Source of the DNA: DASXUC01 sp036004445
GTDB taxonomy: Bacteria > Sysuimicrobiota > Sysuimicrobiia > Sysuimicrobiales > Kaftiobacteriaceae
Assembly (NCBI GenBank): GCA_036004445.1
Contig: DASYRL010000111.1
Coordinates: forward strand, 1 to 8,070
Direction of reading: 5' to 3'
Length of the DNA stretch: 8,070 nt
In this document: positions 1 through 5,918 of the stretch, piece after piece
Layout of the letters: each line of letters begins with the position of its first letter
How positions within the stretch are numbered: position 1 is the stretch's first letter
The notes under the pieces: generated by a model
Databases searched by the model: none
The model's input: the letters and a program-made list of their open reading frames with translations, nothing else
What the model was told of the DNA's origin: nothing
Program-made: the position numbers and the translations under genes

Positions 1-1370
1 TCGTAGAGGAACCGCGCCGCGGATTTCTCGAACCGGCGCAGCCCGTCGATCGTGGCGTACTCGTTGGGACTGTGCGCGCGGCCGCCGTGGCCGAGCCCAC
101 CCATCGTAAACGGTTGTCCCAGTACGCGGCTGAACAGGTAGAACGGCGCGGACCCCGCGATGTTGGGCCAGACCTGTGGTTCCATCCCGAATGACCGGAA
201 CGTCTTGATCATCGCCTGAGAGATCGGCGCCGACGGGCTCATTTTCGCCCACGGGTAGCCTTCCTCAAACCGGACTTCAAAGTCAGCGCAGCCGATCCTG
301 GCCAGATGCGCGACGATCTTTTCCCGTACATCATCGGGCTCCATGTCCGGGACCAGCCGCACGTGCATCTTTGCGGTCACCTCGTGGGGCAGGAGCGTCT
401 TCGTCCCGGCGCCGGAATGGCCGCCGGCGATGCCGTCCACGTTGAGTATCGGCTGGAAGAGGTAGGCTCGCAGCAGGTCGGCGCCCCGGACATCGTACCG
501 GAAGCGGCGGACGTCGTTGCTGCGCAGCGTGAGCGCCGGATCGAACGTCGCCTCCAGCGCGGCCAGCACGGCTTCGTCCTCCGTGGTCGGCGGCGTGACC
601 GCGTCATAGATCCCATCGATGAGGATGCGTTCGTCGGACCCGGCCATCGTCGCCATGGCGTGCAGCATCCGCCAGACCGGGCTGGCGATCCACGCGCCCT
701 GACTGCCGTGGATCCCCCGGCTGGTCGGGCCGCCCCAGCCGCCGCCGCGGCAGGTCAGCTCGAAGAACACGATGCCTTTCACTCCCAGCCAGAGGACCGG
801 CGTTCCCACGCGGTCCTGGCTGAACGCCGCGAAATACGTACCGTCGGCACGCAGCCGCTCCCGCTGCGCGTCGATGAACTCCGGCAGGTGCCGGCTGCCA
901 AGCTCCTCCTCGCCCTCGACCACGAACTTGACGTTGACGGGCAGCCGCCCGGCTACCGCGCGGACGCTCGCCAGCGCGGACAGCAGACCGGCCAGGGGTC
1001 CCTTCTGGTTCGTCGCGCCGCGGCTGACGACGCACGGCCCGAGGCCGTCGAAGTCGATTACCTCGCCGCCGAAGGGCGGCACCGTCCAGTCTTCGCCGGC
1101 CACGGGTTGCACGTCATACATGCCGTACAGCAGCAGGGTCTTTGGCCGGCCTTCGTCGATCTCGCCGTAGACGACCGGCCACCCGCTGGTTGGCACGATC
1201 TCACTGCGCCCGCCCACGTCGCGGATCGTCTGGGCGACGAGGTCGGCCATCTCCGCCATCCCAACGCCTTCGCCGCTGATGCTGGGCTGGCGCACGAACG
1301 TCCGCATCCGCTCGAGGTGCGCGTCGAAGTGTTGATCGATGTACTCGTAGATCTGCGGCAAATGCTCCAT
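1..1370 (-). CDS. M20-family metallopeptidase/deacylase, partial at C-terminus, altered metal site
   Basis: The reading frame runs leftward from ATG at 1370 and leaves the window after 456 codons, so only the last few residues are missing. It has the M20 (ArgE/DapE/dipeptidase) layout: N-terminal catalytic part with YGMYDVQPV at residues 82-90, RGATNQKGPLAG at 118-128, VEGEEELGS at 151-159, an inserted dimerisation lid with IHGSQG near 220-225, and LGHGGRAHSPNE at 426-437. Visible and conserved are Asp86, the catalytic/ligand pair Glu155-Glu156, His221 and His433. Two canonical zinc ligands are changed: the GHxD histidine is Met84 and the bridging aspartate is Asn121. The later Asp of usual dipeptidases is not obvious either (TYFAAFSQD at 178-186). 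There is no signal peptide, so it is probably cytoplasmic. It starts 4 bp after the nth stop and is probably co-transcribed with it. Family assignment is firm; substrate and activity are unknown. Confidence 0.88.
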   Translation of the reverse strand, partial: MEHLPQIYEYIDQHFDAHLERMRTFVRQPSISGEGVGMAEMADLVAQTIRDVGGRSEIVPTSGWPVVYGEIDEGRPKTLLLYGMYDVQPVAGEDWTVPPFGGEVIDFDGLGPCVVSRGATNQKGPLAGLLSALASVRAVAGRLPVNVKFVVEGEEELGSRHLPEFIDAQRERLRADGTYFAAFSQDRVGTPVLWLGVKGIVFFELTCRGGGWGGPTSRGIHGSQGAWIASPVWRMLHAMATMAGSDERILIDGIYDAVTPPTTEDEAVLAALEATFDPALTLRSNDVRRFRYDVRGADLLRAYLFQPILNVDGIAGGHSGAGTKTLLPHEVTAKMHVRLVPDMEPDDVREKIVAHLARIGCADFEVRFEEGYPWAKMSPSAPISQAMIKTFRSFGMEPQVWPNIAGSAPFYLFSRVLGQPFTMGGLGHGGRAHSPNEYATIDGLRRFEKSAARFLY

Positions 1371-1374
1371 ACTG

Positions 1375-2130
1375 CTAGGCTCTCACTGTTCCCTGTTCCC
1401 TGGTCCCTGGTCCCTGGTCCCGCCTTTTCCGGTGCATCCACGGCGGGCTGCCTCGATATGGCGCCGATGGGCAGAGCTTGTTCAGTGGACAGATCGGGCA
1501 CTGGGGGCGCTGCGCAGTGCACACCTCGCGGCCGAAGTAGATCAGCCGCAGCGAGAACGCGTCCCACTCCGCGCGGGGGACGATCTGCATGAGCTGCTGC
1601 TCGATCTTCACCGGGTCGTCGCTCGTCACCAGCGCCAGCCGCTGGCTGAGCCGGCGTACGTGCGTGTCGACGACGATCCCGAGCCCGTCATCGTCGCTTG
1701 CGTCACCCCACGGTTCGAGTCGCTTCGCGGACAGGACGACGTTGGCGGTCTTGCGCCCGACGCCTTCGAGGGTCACCAGCGCATCCATGGTCAGCGGCAC
1801 CCGGCCGTTGAAGCGCTCGATCAGCGACCGGCTCATACCGATCAGCGCCCTGGTCTTCTGACGGAAGAACCCCGTGGGCTTCACGATGCGCTCGACGTCG
1901 CGGGGGCGGGCGCCGGCAAACTGCTGCGGCGTGCGAAACCGCTCGAACAGCACCGGCGTGACCCGGTTCACCATGACGTCGGTGCACTGCGCCGACAGGA
2001 TGGTCGCGACCAGGAGCTGGAACGGATCTTTGTGCTTCAGGGGGATCCGCGGCTGGGGATAGCGCGCGGCAAGTTTGTCAATGATCTTCCGCACGCGGCG
2101 GCGCAGGGCCGGTGGATCACTGGTGGGCAT
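1375..2130 (-). CDS. nth: Endonuclease III, DNA glycosylase/AP lyase
   Basis: This is a base-excision-repair enzyme that removes oxidised pyrimidines and nicks the abasic site. With the start at ATG 2130 it is 251 residues. Visible are LLVATILSAQCTD (about 39-51), the helix-hairpin-helix LEGVGRKTANVV with catalytic Lys127, VVDTHVRR with catalytic Asp155, and the C-terminal [4Fe-4S] loop with Cys204, Cys211, Cys214 and Cys220 spaced C-x6-C-x2-C-x5-C. Lys-to-Asp spacing is 28 residues, against 18 in E. coli Nth, because of an acidic insert (EPWGDASDDDGLG). The last 15 or so residues (RDQGPGTREQGTVRA) are translated tandem repeat, so the native stop has probably been lost or displaced. In-frame ATGs also exist at 2154 and 2208. 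I prefer 2130 or 2154 because the longer version reads through a decayed repeat, and none has a clear ribosome site. The M20 gene follows after 4 bp. Confidence 0.93.
   Translation of the reverse strand: MPTSDPPALRRRVRKIIDKLAARYPQPRIPLKHKDPFQLLVATILSAQCTDVMVNRVTPVLFERFRTPQQFAGARPRDVERIVKPTGFFRQKTRALIGMSRSLIERFNGRVPLTMDALVTLEGVGRKTANVVLSAKRLEPWGDASDDDGLGIVVDTHVRRLSQRLALVTSDDPVKIEQQLMQIVPRAEWDAFSLRLIYFGREVCTAQRPQCPICPLNKLCPSAPYRGSPPWMHRKRRDQGPGTREQGTVRA
1386..1421 (-). repeat. Heptanucleotide tandem array (5 units) inside the nth 3' end
   Basis: Read on the plus strand there are two units of CTGTTCC followed by three of CTGGTCC, exact period 7, closing with C and then G. On the minus strand this is GGACCAG and GGAACAG. 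It is translated as residues about 237-249 of Nth and ends 15 bases before the ATG of the M20 gene. Confidence 0.95.
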
Positions 2131-2173
2131 GCGCGGCGCAGCAGATCTTGCCATGCTGCAGGTGTTCTGCGAT

Positions 2174-2190
2174 GGGTCCCCGGTTCCCTC
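2174..2190 (-). repeat. Decayed copy of the junction repeat
   Basis: The plus strand reads GGGTCCCCGGTTCCCTC, about two units of the GGGACC/GGGAAC type on the minus strand with a one-base slip between them. It has the same orientation as the intact arrays and lies in the nth leader. The resemblance could be chance at this length. Confidence 0.45.
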
Positions 2191-2242
2191 AAACGATGGC
2201 GCACGCATCCACCGGCAAGGGTTTGCATAGGAACCGCGAATC

Positions 2243-2246
2243 GGAG
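2243..2246 (+). promoter_or_regulatory. Ribosome binding site setting the M24 start
   Basis: GGAG followed by AAAC and then GTG at 2251. No other start with a purine-rich leader fits the family's N-terminus, so this fixes the GTG start even though the frame is open for more than 800 bases upstream. Confidence 0.6.
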
Positions 2247-2250
2247 AAAC

Positions 2251-3339
2251 GTGCCGACTCTATCGCTGCTCAACCGCATCCAGGATGCCATGGCCGCGGC
2301 GCGCATCGACCTGCTGGCGCTGCCGCCGGGAGATGATCTGCGCTACGTTACCGGCTTCTCACCCACGGCCGATGAGCGCGCGTGCTACCTGTTCGTCGCC
2401 AGCGACCGCGCCGTGTTTGTCGTCCCCGAGCTCAATGCCGTGCAGGCCGAAGGGTACATCCGCCATCCGTTCCTCACGTACACGGATGCCGCCGGGCCGG
2501 CCGATGCCGTTGCCGCGGCGCGCGACGAACTGGGTTCCCGGCGGCGAGTCGCGCCCGGCGACACGATGCGGGCCGATGCGCTGCTGCTGCTGCAGCGCAT
2601 TTGGCCGGAAGCGGAGTACGTGCCGGCGTCCACGGTGCTGGCCCCGCTGAGGATGCGGAAATCGGCGGAAGAGATCGCCGCGCTGGCGAAGGCGGCGTCC
2701 ACGGCGGACACAGCGGTGGAGGCCGGGTGGGCGGCGCTGCGGGCGGGCGCCACGGAGTTCGACGTCGCGAAGGCCGCCGACGAGGCGTTCCGCCGCGCCG
2801 GCGCGGCCGAGAGTACTTTTACGACGGTTGCCTCGGGACCGAATAGCGCCTTCCCCCATCACCACACCAGTACCCGCGCGGCCGCAGCGGGCGAGCCGGT
2901 GCTGTTTGACTTCGGCAGCCGTCTCGATGGCTATTGGTCAGACATCACGCGGATGGCGTTCCTCGGACCGCCTTCTCGACTCTATCGGATCGTGCATGGC
3001 GTCGTCGAAGACGCCGTCTCGGCCGCGCTGGAAGCCATCCGCCCGGGCGTGCCGATCGGGGACGTCGATCGAGCGGCCCGAGGGGTCATCGAGCGGGCCG
3101 GCTATGGGATGCACTTCACGCACCGCACCGGCCACGGGATCGGGCTGTCCGGCCACGAGCCACCGTCGATTACGCACACCAACGAGCAGCTCCTGGAGCC
3201 GGGGATGACGTTCAGCGTGGAGCCCGGGATCTATCTCCCGGGTGAGTTCGGCGTGCGCCTTGAAGAGATCGTCATTGTTACAGACGATGGAGCCCGGGTC
3301 TTGAGCGTGCTCCCTCGAGAAGTCCACGTCATAGAGTAG
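2251..3339 (+). CDS. M24-family aminopeptidase P / Xaa-Pro dipeptidase
   Basis: This is a 362-residue cytoplasmic metallopeptidase of the pita-bread fold, likely cleaving Xaa-Pro dipeptides or N-terminal Xaa-Pro bonds. Residues 1 to about 130 form a creatinase/prolidase-type N-terminal domain (LLALPPGDDLRYVTGF). The catalytic domain follows from about 138 (KSAEEIAALAKAA). All five expected metal ligands are visible: Asp220 (LFDFG), Asp231 (SDITR), His295 (TGHGIG), Glu324 (SVEPG) and Glu338 (RLEE). The supporting His cluster lies at 203-205 (PHHHTS) and another His at 302 (GHEPP). Length and ligand set are those of an intact PepQ/YpdF-like enzyme, but sequence alone does not separate dipeptidase from aminopeptidase. 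The GTG start at 2251 is preceded by GGAG. The gene stands alone on the plus strand and converges on menA with a 37-base gap. Confidence 0.9.
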   Translation: MPTLSLLNRIQDAMAAARIDLLALPPGDDLRYVTGFSPTADERACYLFVASDRAVFVVPELNAVQAEGYIRHPFLTYTDAAGPADAVAAARDELGSRRRVAPGDTMRADALLLLQRIWPEAEYVPASTVLAPLRMRKSAEEIAALAKAASTADTAVEAGWAALRAGATEFDVAKAADEAFRRAGAAESTFTTVASGPNSAFPHHHTSTRAAAAGEPVLFDFGSRLDGYWSDITRMAFLGPPSRLYRIVHGVVEDAVSAALEAIRPGVPIGDVDRAARGVIERAGYGMHFTHRTGHGIGLSGHEPPSITHTNEQLLEPGMTFSVEPGIYLPGEFGVRLEEIVIVTDDGARVLSVLPREVHVIE

Positions 3340-3342
3340 TCA

Positions 3343-3371
3343 CCGCTCCCCGTTCCCTGTTCCCTGTTCCC
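3343..3371 (-). repeat. Heptanucleotide tandem array in the convergent gap
   Basis: Four 7-base units on the plus strand: CCGCTCC, CCGTTCC, CTGTTCC, CTGTTCC, then C. It fills most of the 37 bases between the M24 stop and the menA stop. Over 29 bases it differs from the array at 4303-4331 at a single position, so the two share an origin. I see no stem-loop plus T-tract terminator here. Confidence 0.95.
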
Positions 3372-3376
3372 GGTGT

Positions 3377-4336
3377 TCAGCGCTTCAGGACAAATCCCAA
3401 CGAAAGCAGCAATCCCACCAAGAAATGCAGGAGCGCCGTACCTCGCAGGCCGCCGCGCGTGAGCGCGCGGGGCTCAGTCTCGGTGCGCACCACGGTCCAT
3501 ACGCGGATCGCCAGCGGGATTGTTGTCAACACGACCAGAGTCTCCACGGGCAGCGCACCGATCATGACGCCGGCCACGACCGACACGTACGTCGCGTAGA
3601 GGAGCAGCAGGTATTCCCTCTCAGAAGCCTGGCGGCCAATGAATGTCGCCAGTGTGCGCTTGCCGCCGCGGCGGTCGGGTTCCAGATCGCGGATGTTGTT
3701 CACCACCAGGATATTGGTCACCAGTGCCGCAACCGGAAACGCCGCCCACCCGGCGGTGGCCGTGATCGTGCCCGCTTGCACGTAGTAGGCGCCCAGCACC
3801 GTCGTGAGCCCCATGAAGACGAAGACGACGGCATCACCCAGTCCGATGTACCCGAGGGGGAGCGGACCTCCGGTATAAGCGTAACCGGCCAGGACGCTGA
3901 CCACGCCGACGGCCAGGATCGGCCAGCCGCGCGCAGCAATCAGCCACAGCCCGAGGATGCCGCCGACCGCAAAGGCAACCAGCGCGCCGGCGAGGACCGT
4001 GCGCGCCGAAAGGATTCCCTGCTGGATCACGCCGCTTGGACCCACAGACTCCGCAGTATCAACCCCGCGGACGTGATCGTAGTAGTCGTTCGCCAGGTTC
4101 GCACCGGCATGGATGGCGACGGACCCGAAGAGGGCGGCCAGGAAGAGCCCGGCGTCGAACTGACCGGCGGCATACGCCGCCGCGGAGCCCGCAATGACCG
4201 GGGTGGCCGATGCGGTAAACGAGAACGGACGGACGGCGCGGACCCAGACTCGGAGCCAGCCAGGAGCCGGGAGCCGGGAGCCGGGAGCAGTGGAGACGGT
4301 TGCCGCTCCCTGTTCCCTGTTCCCTGTTCCCGTCAT
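3377..4336 (-). CDS. menA: 1,4-dihydroxy-2-naphthoate polyprenyltransferase (UbiA superfamily)
   Basis: This membrane enzyme attaches the polyprenyl tail to 1,4-dihydroxy-2-naphthoate, giving demethylmenaquinone. The 319-residue frame has about eight or nine hydrophobic segments and both aspartate-rich prenyl-diphosphate/Mg sites: NDYYDHVRGVD at 83-93 followed by GPSGVIQQG at 99-107, and NNIRDLEPDRRGGKRTLA at 213-230. GLGDAVVFVFMGLTTVLGAYYVQ (165-187) is typical of MenA rather than UbiA or heme O synthase. The start ATG overlaps the permease stop (ATGA, 4333-4336). No other in-frame ATG, GTG or TTG occurs before the conserved WVRAVRPFSFTAS, so residues 2-10 and about 15-26 must be translated tandem repeat. 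Being last in the importer operon suggests coupling of uptake with prenylation, which is inference. A related aromatic acceptor cannot be excluded. Confidence 0.9.
   Translation of the reverse strand: MTGTGNREQGAATVSTAPGSRLPAPGWLRVWVRAVRPFSFTASATPVIAGSAAAYAAGQFDAGLFLAALFGSVAIHAGANLANDYYDHVRGVDTAESVGPSGVIQQGILSARTVLAGALVAFAVGGILGLWLIAARGWPILAVGVVSVLAGYAYTGGPLPLGYIGLGDAVVFVFMGLTTVLGAYYVQAGTITATAGWAAFPVAALVTNILVVNNIRDLEPDRRGGKRTLATFIGRQASEREYLLLLYATYVSVVAGVMIGALPVETLVVLTTIPLAIRVWTVVRTETEPRALTRGGLRGTALLHFLVGLLLSLGFVLKR
4263..4290 (+). repeat. Second heptanucleotide array, unit GGAGCCG
   Basis: Three exact units of GGAGCCG followed by GGAGCAG on the plus strand, period 7. It is translated on the minus strand as roughly STAPGSRLPAPG, MenA residues 15-26. 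The unit differs from the GGGAACA family and lies 12 bases from a GGGAACA array. Confidence 0.93.
4283..4310 (-). promoter_or_regulatory. Possible hairpin near the menA start
   Basis: GGGAGC at 4283-4288 can pair with GCTCCC at 4305-4310 across 16 bases, so the menA mRNA could fold about 26 bases after its start codon. The arms belong to the two adjacent repeat arrays, which allow slipped pairings. A regulatory role is speculation. Confidence 0.35.
4303..4331 (-). repeat. Heptanucleotide tandem array inside the menA 5' end
   Basis: The plus strand reads CCGCTCC, then three CTGTTCC units and C, exact period 7. On the minus strand this is (GGAACAG)n, starting two bases after the menA ATG and giving GTGNREQG. 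The permease stop codon lies just outside it. Confidence 0.95.
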
Positions 4337-5082
4337 TGCCGCCAGGGCATGGCCAGCCGTTCCAGCCAGTCCAGCGAGATCGTCGCCAGCCAACCCAGAA
4401 TCGCCGTGACCAACAGCCCGACGAACATCTGATCGATGGCAAAGATCTGGTAGGAGCGCCAGATCAAGAAGCCGATCCCGGCGTCCGATCCCAGCAATTC
4501 CGCTCCGACGATCACGATCAACGCGAACCCCATGCCCAGCTTCAATCCGGTAAAGATGGAGGGCAGTGCGCCGGGAAGCGCGATGGTTGTGAAGATCTCG
4601 CGCCGGCCGGCGCCGTAGGCTCTGGCAATGTTGAAGTACGCGCGGTCCAATCCCAGCACGCCGGCCATCGTGTTGAGGAGGACCAGGAAGAAGATGCTCA
4701 GCGCGACGATGCTGACCTTCGACGCCTCGCCGATGCCGAGGTAGAAGATGATCAGCGGATAGATGGCGATCTTGGGGATTGGATAGATCGCCGCCACCAG
4801 AGGCATCAGCAGCGCCCGCAGCGGCCGCGCCAGACCCATCGCCAGCCCCACGGCCACGGCGGGGATCGCCCCCAGCGCGAACCCCAGCAGCACCCGCCGC
4901 ACGCTGACCGCGACGTGGAACGGCAACTCGCCGCTGTCAACCATGGCCACGAGCACGCGAATGATCACCGACGGGGGCGGGAAAAAGCGCGGGTCTGCGA
5001 CTCCAGTGCGGCTGAGGATCTCCCAGACCGCCAGCAGCGCCAGCGGCGACCCCACGGCGAGCCACCAGTACCGGCGCTTCAT
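4333..5082 (-). CDS. ABC importer permease, NitT/TauT (SsuC/TauC) type
   Basis: This is the inner-membrane channel of the importer, 249 residues, usual for the family. It has a hydrophobic first helix (residues 7-24), the PRFFPPPSVI segment at 31-40 seen at the start of many nitrate/taurine/sulfonate permeases, about six membrane segments, and the cytoplasmic EAA coupling loop near 153-183 (ARAYGAGRREIFTTIALPGALPSIFTGLKLG), which docks on the ATPase. The ATG at 5082 overlaps the ATPase stop (ATGA). It is preceded by AGGGGA four bases upstream, part of the repeat array, which supports this start over an upstream frame extension that would read the repeat. The stop overlaps the menA start. The substrate may be nitrate, sulfonate, an aromatic acid or a pyrimidine and cannot be decided here. 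Confidence 0.9.
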   Translation of the reverse strand: MKRRYWWLAVGSPLALLAVWEILSRTGVADPRFFPPPSVIIRVLVAMVDSGELPFHVAVSVRRVLLGFALGAIPAVAVGLAMGLARPLRALLMPLVAAIYPIPKIAIYPLIIFYLGIGEASKVSIVALSIFFLVLLNTMAGVLGLDRAYFNIARAYGAGRREIFTTIALPGALPSIFTGLKLGMGFALIVIVGAELLGSDAGIGFLIWRSYQIFAIDQMFVGLLVTAILGWLATISLDWLERLAMPWRQ

Positions 5083-5918
5083 AGCGTCCCCTGTTCCCTG
5101 GTCCCTGTTCCCTGTTCCCGATTTGCCTGCCGGGCCCGCATCACTTCTTCGCGCAGATCGTCCCACAGCCGGGCGCTCAGTTCGCCGTAGGCCGGATCCT
5201 GCCGCACGGACGCGAATTCACGGGGCCGGCGCAGCGGCACCGTGACTTCGGTCTTGATGCGGCCCGGCGCCGCGGACATCACCAGCACACGGTCGGCCAG
5301 GCGCAGGGCTTCATCGAGACTGTGCGTGACGAACAGCACGGTCTTGCGCGTCTCCTGCCAGATGCGCAGGAGCTCGTCCTGCAGCAGCAGCCGGTTCTGC
5401 TCGTCGAGGCTGGCGAACGGCTCGTCCATCAGGAGGATGTCCGGGTCCACGGCCAGCGCCCGCGCGATGCTCACGCGCTGTCGCATGCCTTCCGACAGCT
5501 GATGCGGATACGCGTCCGCGAACCCCTCCAGGCCCACCCGCCGCAGCTGCTCGATCACGCGCTCGCGTCGGGCGCGCGGCGGCACCGCCATGTGACGAAG
5601 GCCGTATTCCACGTTGCGCGCCACGGTCAGCCACGGCAGGGTGCTGACGCCCTGGAAGATGATTGCGGTGAGGATGCGGCCCGGGGCGCGGCGGGGAATT
5701 ACCGCCGTCCCGGACGTCGGCTCGATGAGACCGGCAAGGATCTGCAACAGCGTGGTCTTGCCGCAGCCGGACGGTCCGATCAGCGCGCAGAACTCCCCTG
5801 CCCGTACCGAGAACGTGACGTCTTCCAGCGCCAGAAACGGCGCGCGGCGGCCCGGATAGACTTTGCTCAGGCCCCGGACGTCAATCCGGGCTACCGCTGG
5901 GGTGACCGCCCTGATCAT
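5079..5918 (-). CDS. ABC importer ATPase, NitT/TauT (SsuB/TauB) type
   Basis: This is the cytoplasmic nucleotide-binding subunit, 279 residues. It has Walker A GPSGCGKTT (48-56), Q-loop Gln89 (IIFQGVSTLPWLTV), a signature reading LSEGMRQR at 141-148 where LSGGMRQR is usual, Walker B ILLMDEP (161-167) with Glu166, D-loop SLD (170-172) and switch His199 (FVTHS). All catalytic parts are present and it should hydrolyse ATP. The last 15 residues or so (NREQGTGTREQGTL) are translated repeat, so the native C-terminus ended near RARQA. The start overlaps the binding-protein stop as ATGA at 5915-5918 with no Shine-Dalgarno upstream, so it probably depends on translational coupling. Subfamily is clear from the order binding protein, ATPase, permease. 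Confidence 0.93.
   Translation of the reverse strand: MIRAVTPAVARIDVRGLSKVYPGRRAPFLALEDVTFSVRAGEFCALIGPSGCGKTTLLQILAGLIEPTSGTAVIPRRAPGRILTAIIFQGVSTLPWLTVARNVEYGLRHMAVPPRARRERVIEQLRRVGLEGFADAYPHQLSEGMRQRVSIARALAVDPDILLMDEPFASLDEQNRLLLQDELLRIWQETRKTVLFVTHSLDEALRLADRVLVMSAAPGRIKTEVTVPLRRPREFASVRQDPAYGELSARLWDDLREEVMRARQANREQGTGTREQGTL
5087..5092 (-). promoter_or_regulatory. Ribosome binding site of the permease, supplied by the repeat
   Basis: AGGGGA on the minus strand, then CGCT, then ATG at 5082. The purines come from the last repeat unit, so the array seems to provide the initiation signal. Coupling through the ATGA overlap could also suffice. Confidence 0.5.
5091..5119 (-). repeat. Heptanucleotide tandem array inside the ATPase 3' end
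   Basis: Four units on the plus strand (CTGTTCC, CTGGTCC, CTGTTCC, CTGTTCC) plus C, with a degraded unit GCGTCCC just before at 5084-5090. It is read as the final residues of the ATPase and lies directly before the permease start. Confidence 0.95.

Larger units (their letters stand above)
2131..2250. other. Divergent intergenic region between nth and the M24 peptidase
   Basis: These 120 bases separate two outward-facing genes and should hold the promoters of both. I see no convincing -35/-10 pair on either strand. A decayed repeat lies at 2174-2190. The region shrinks by 24 or 78 bases if nth starts at 2154 or 2208. Confidence 0.6.

Noticed and set aside
306..1592. Long open frame on the plus strand (about 428 codons)
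   Set aside because: It is antisense to the M20 hydrolase and nth, whose conserved motifs are clear. The translation is Arg/His/Pro/Ala-rich and low in recognisable motifs, as expected for the opposite frame of GC-rich genes.
2131..2208. Longer nth start at 2208
   Set aside because: It would add residues encoded by a decayed repeat and removes most of the divergent promoter space. It has no ribosome site.
1432..2250. Upstream extension of the M24 frame to an ATG at 1432
   Set aside because: The extra 273 codons are antisense to nth and carry no domain. A GTG with GGAG at 2251 gives the family's normal N-terminus.
3425..4432. Open frame on the plus strand opposite menA (about 335 codons)
   Set aside because: Antisense shadow of MenA with no recognisable domain. 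It reads through repeat arrays that are stop-free on both strands.
1386..5119. CRISPR array
   Set aside because: The repeats are 7-8 bases, directly adjacent, with no spacers, and cas genes are absent.
4300..5190. Open frame on the plus strand opposite the permease (about 296 codons)
   Set aside because: Very rich in Arg, Gln, Asp and His, no family features, antisense to a conserved permease.
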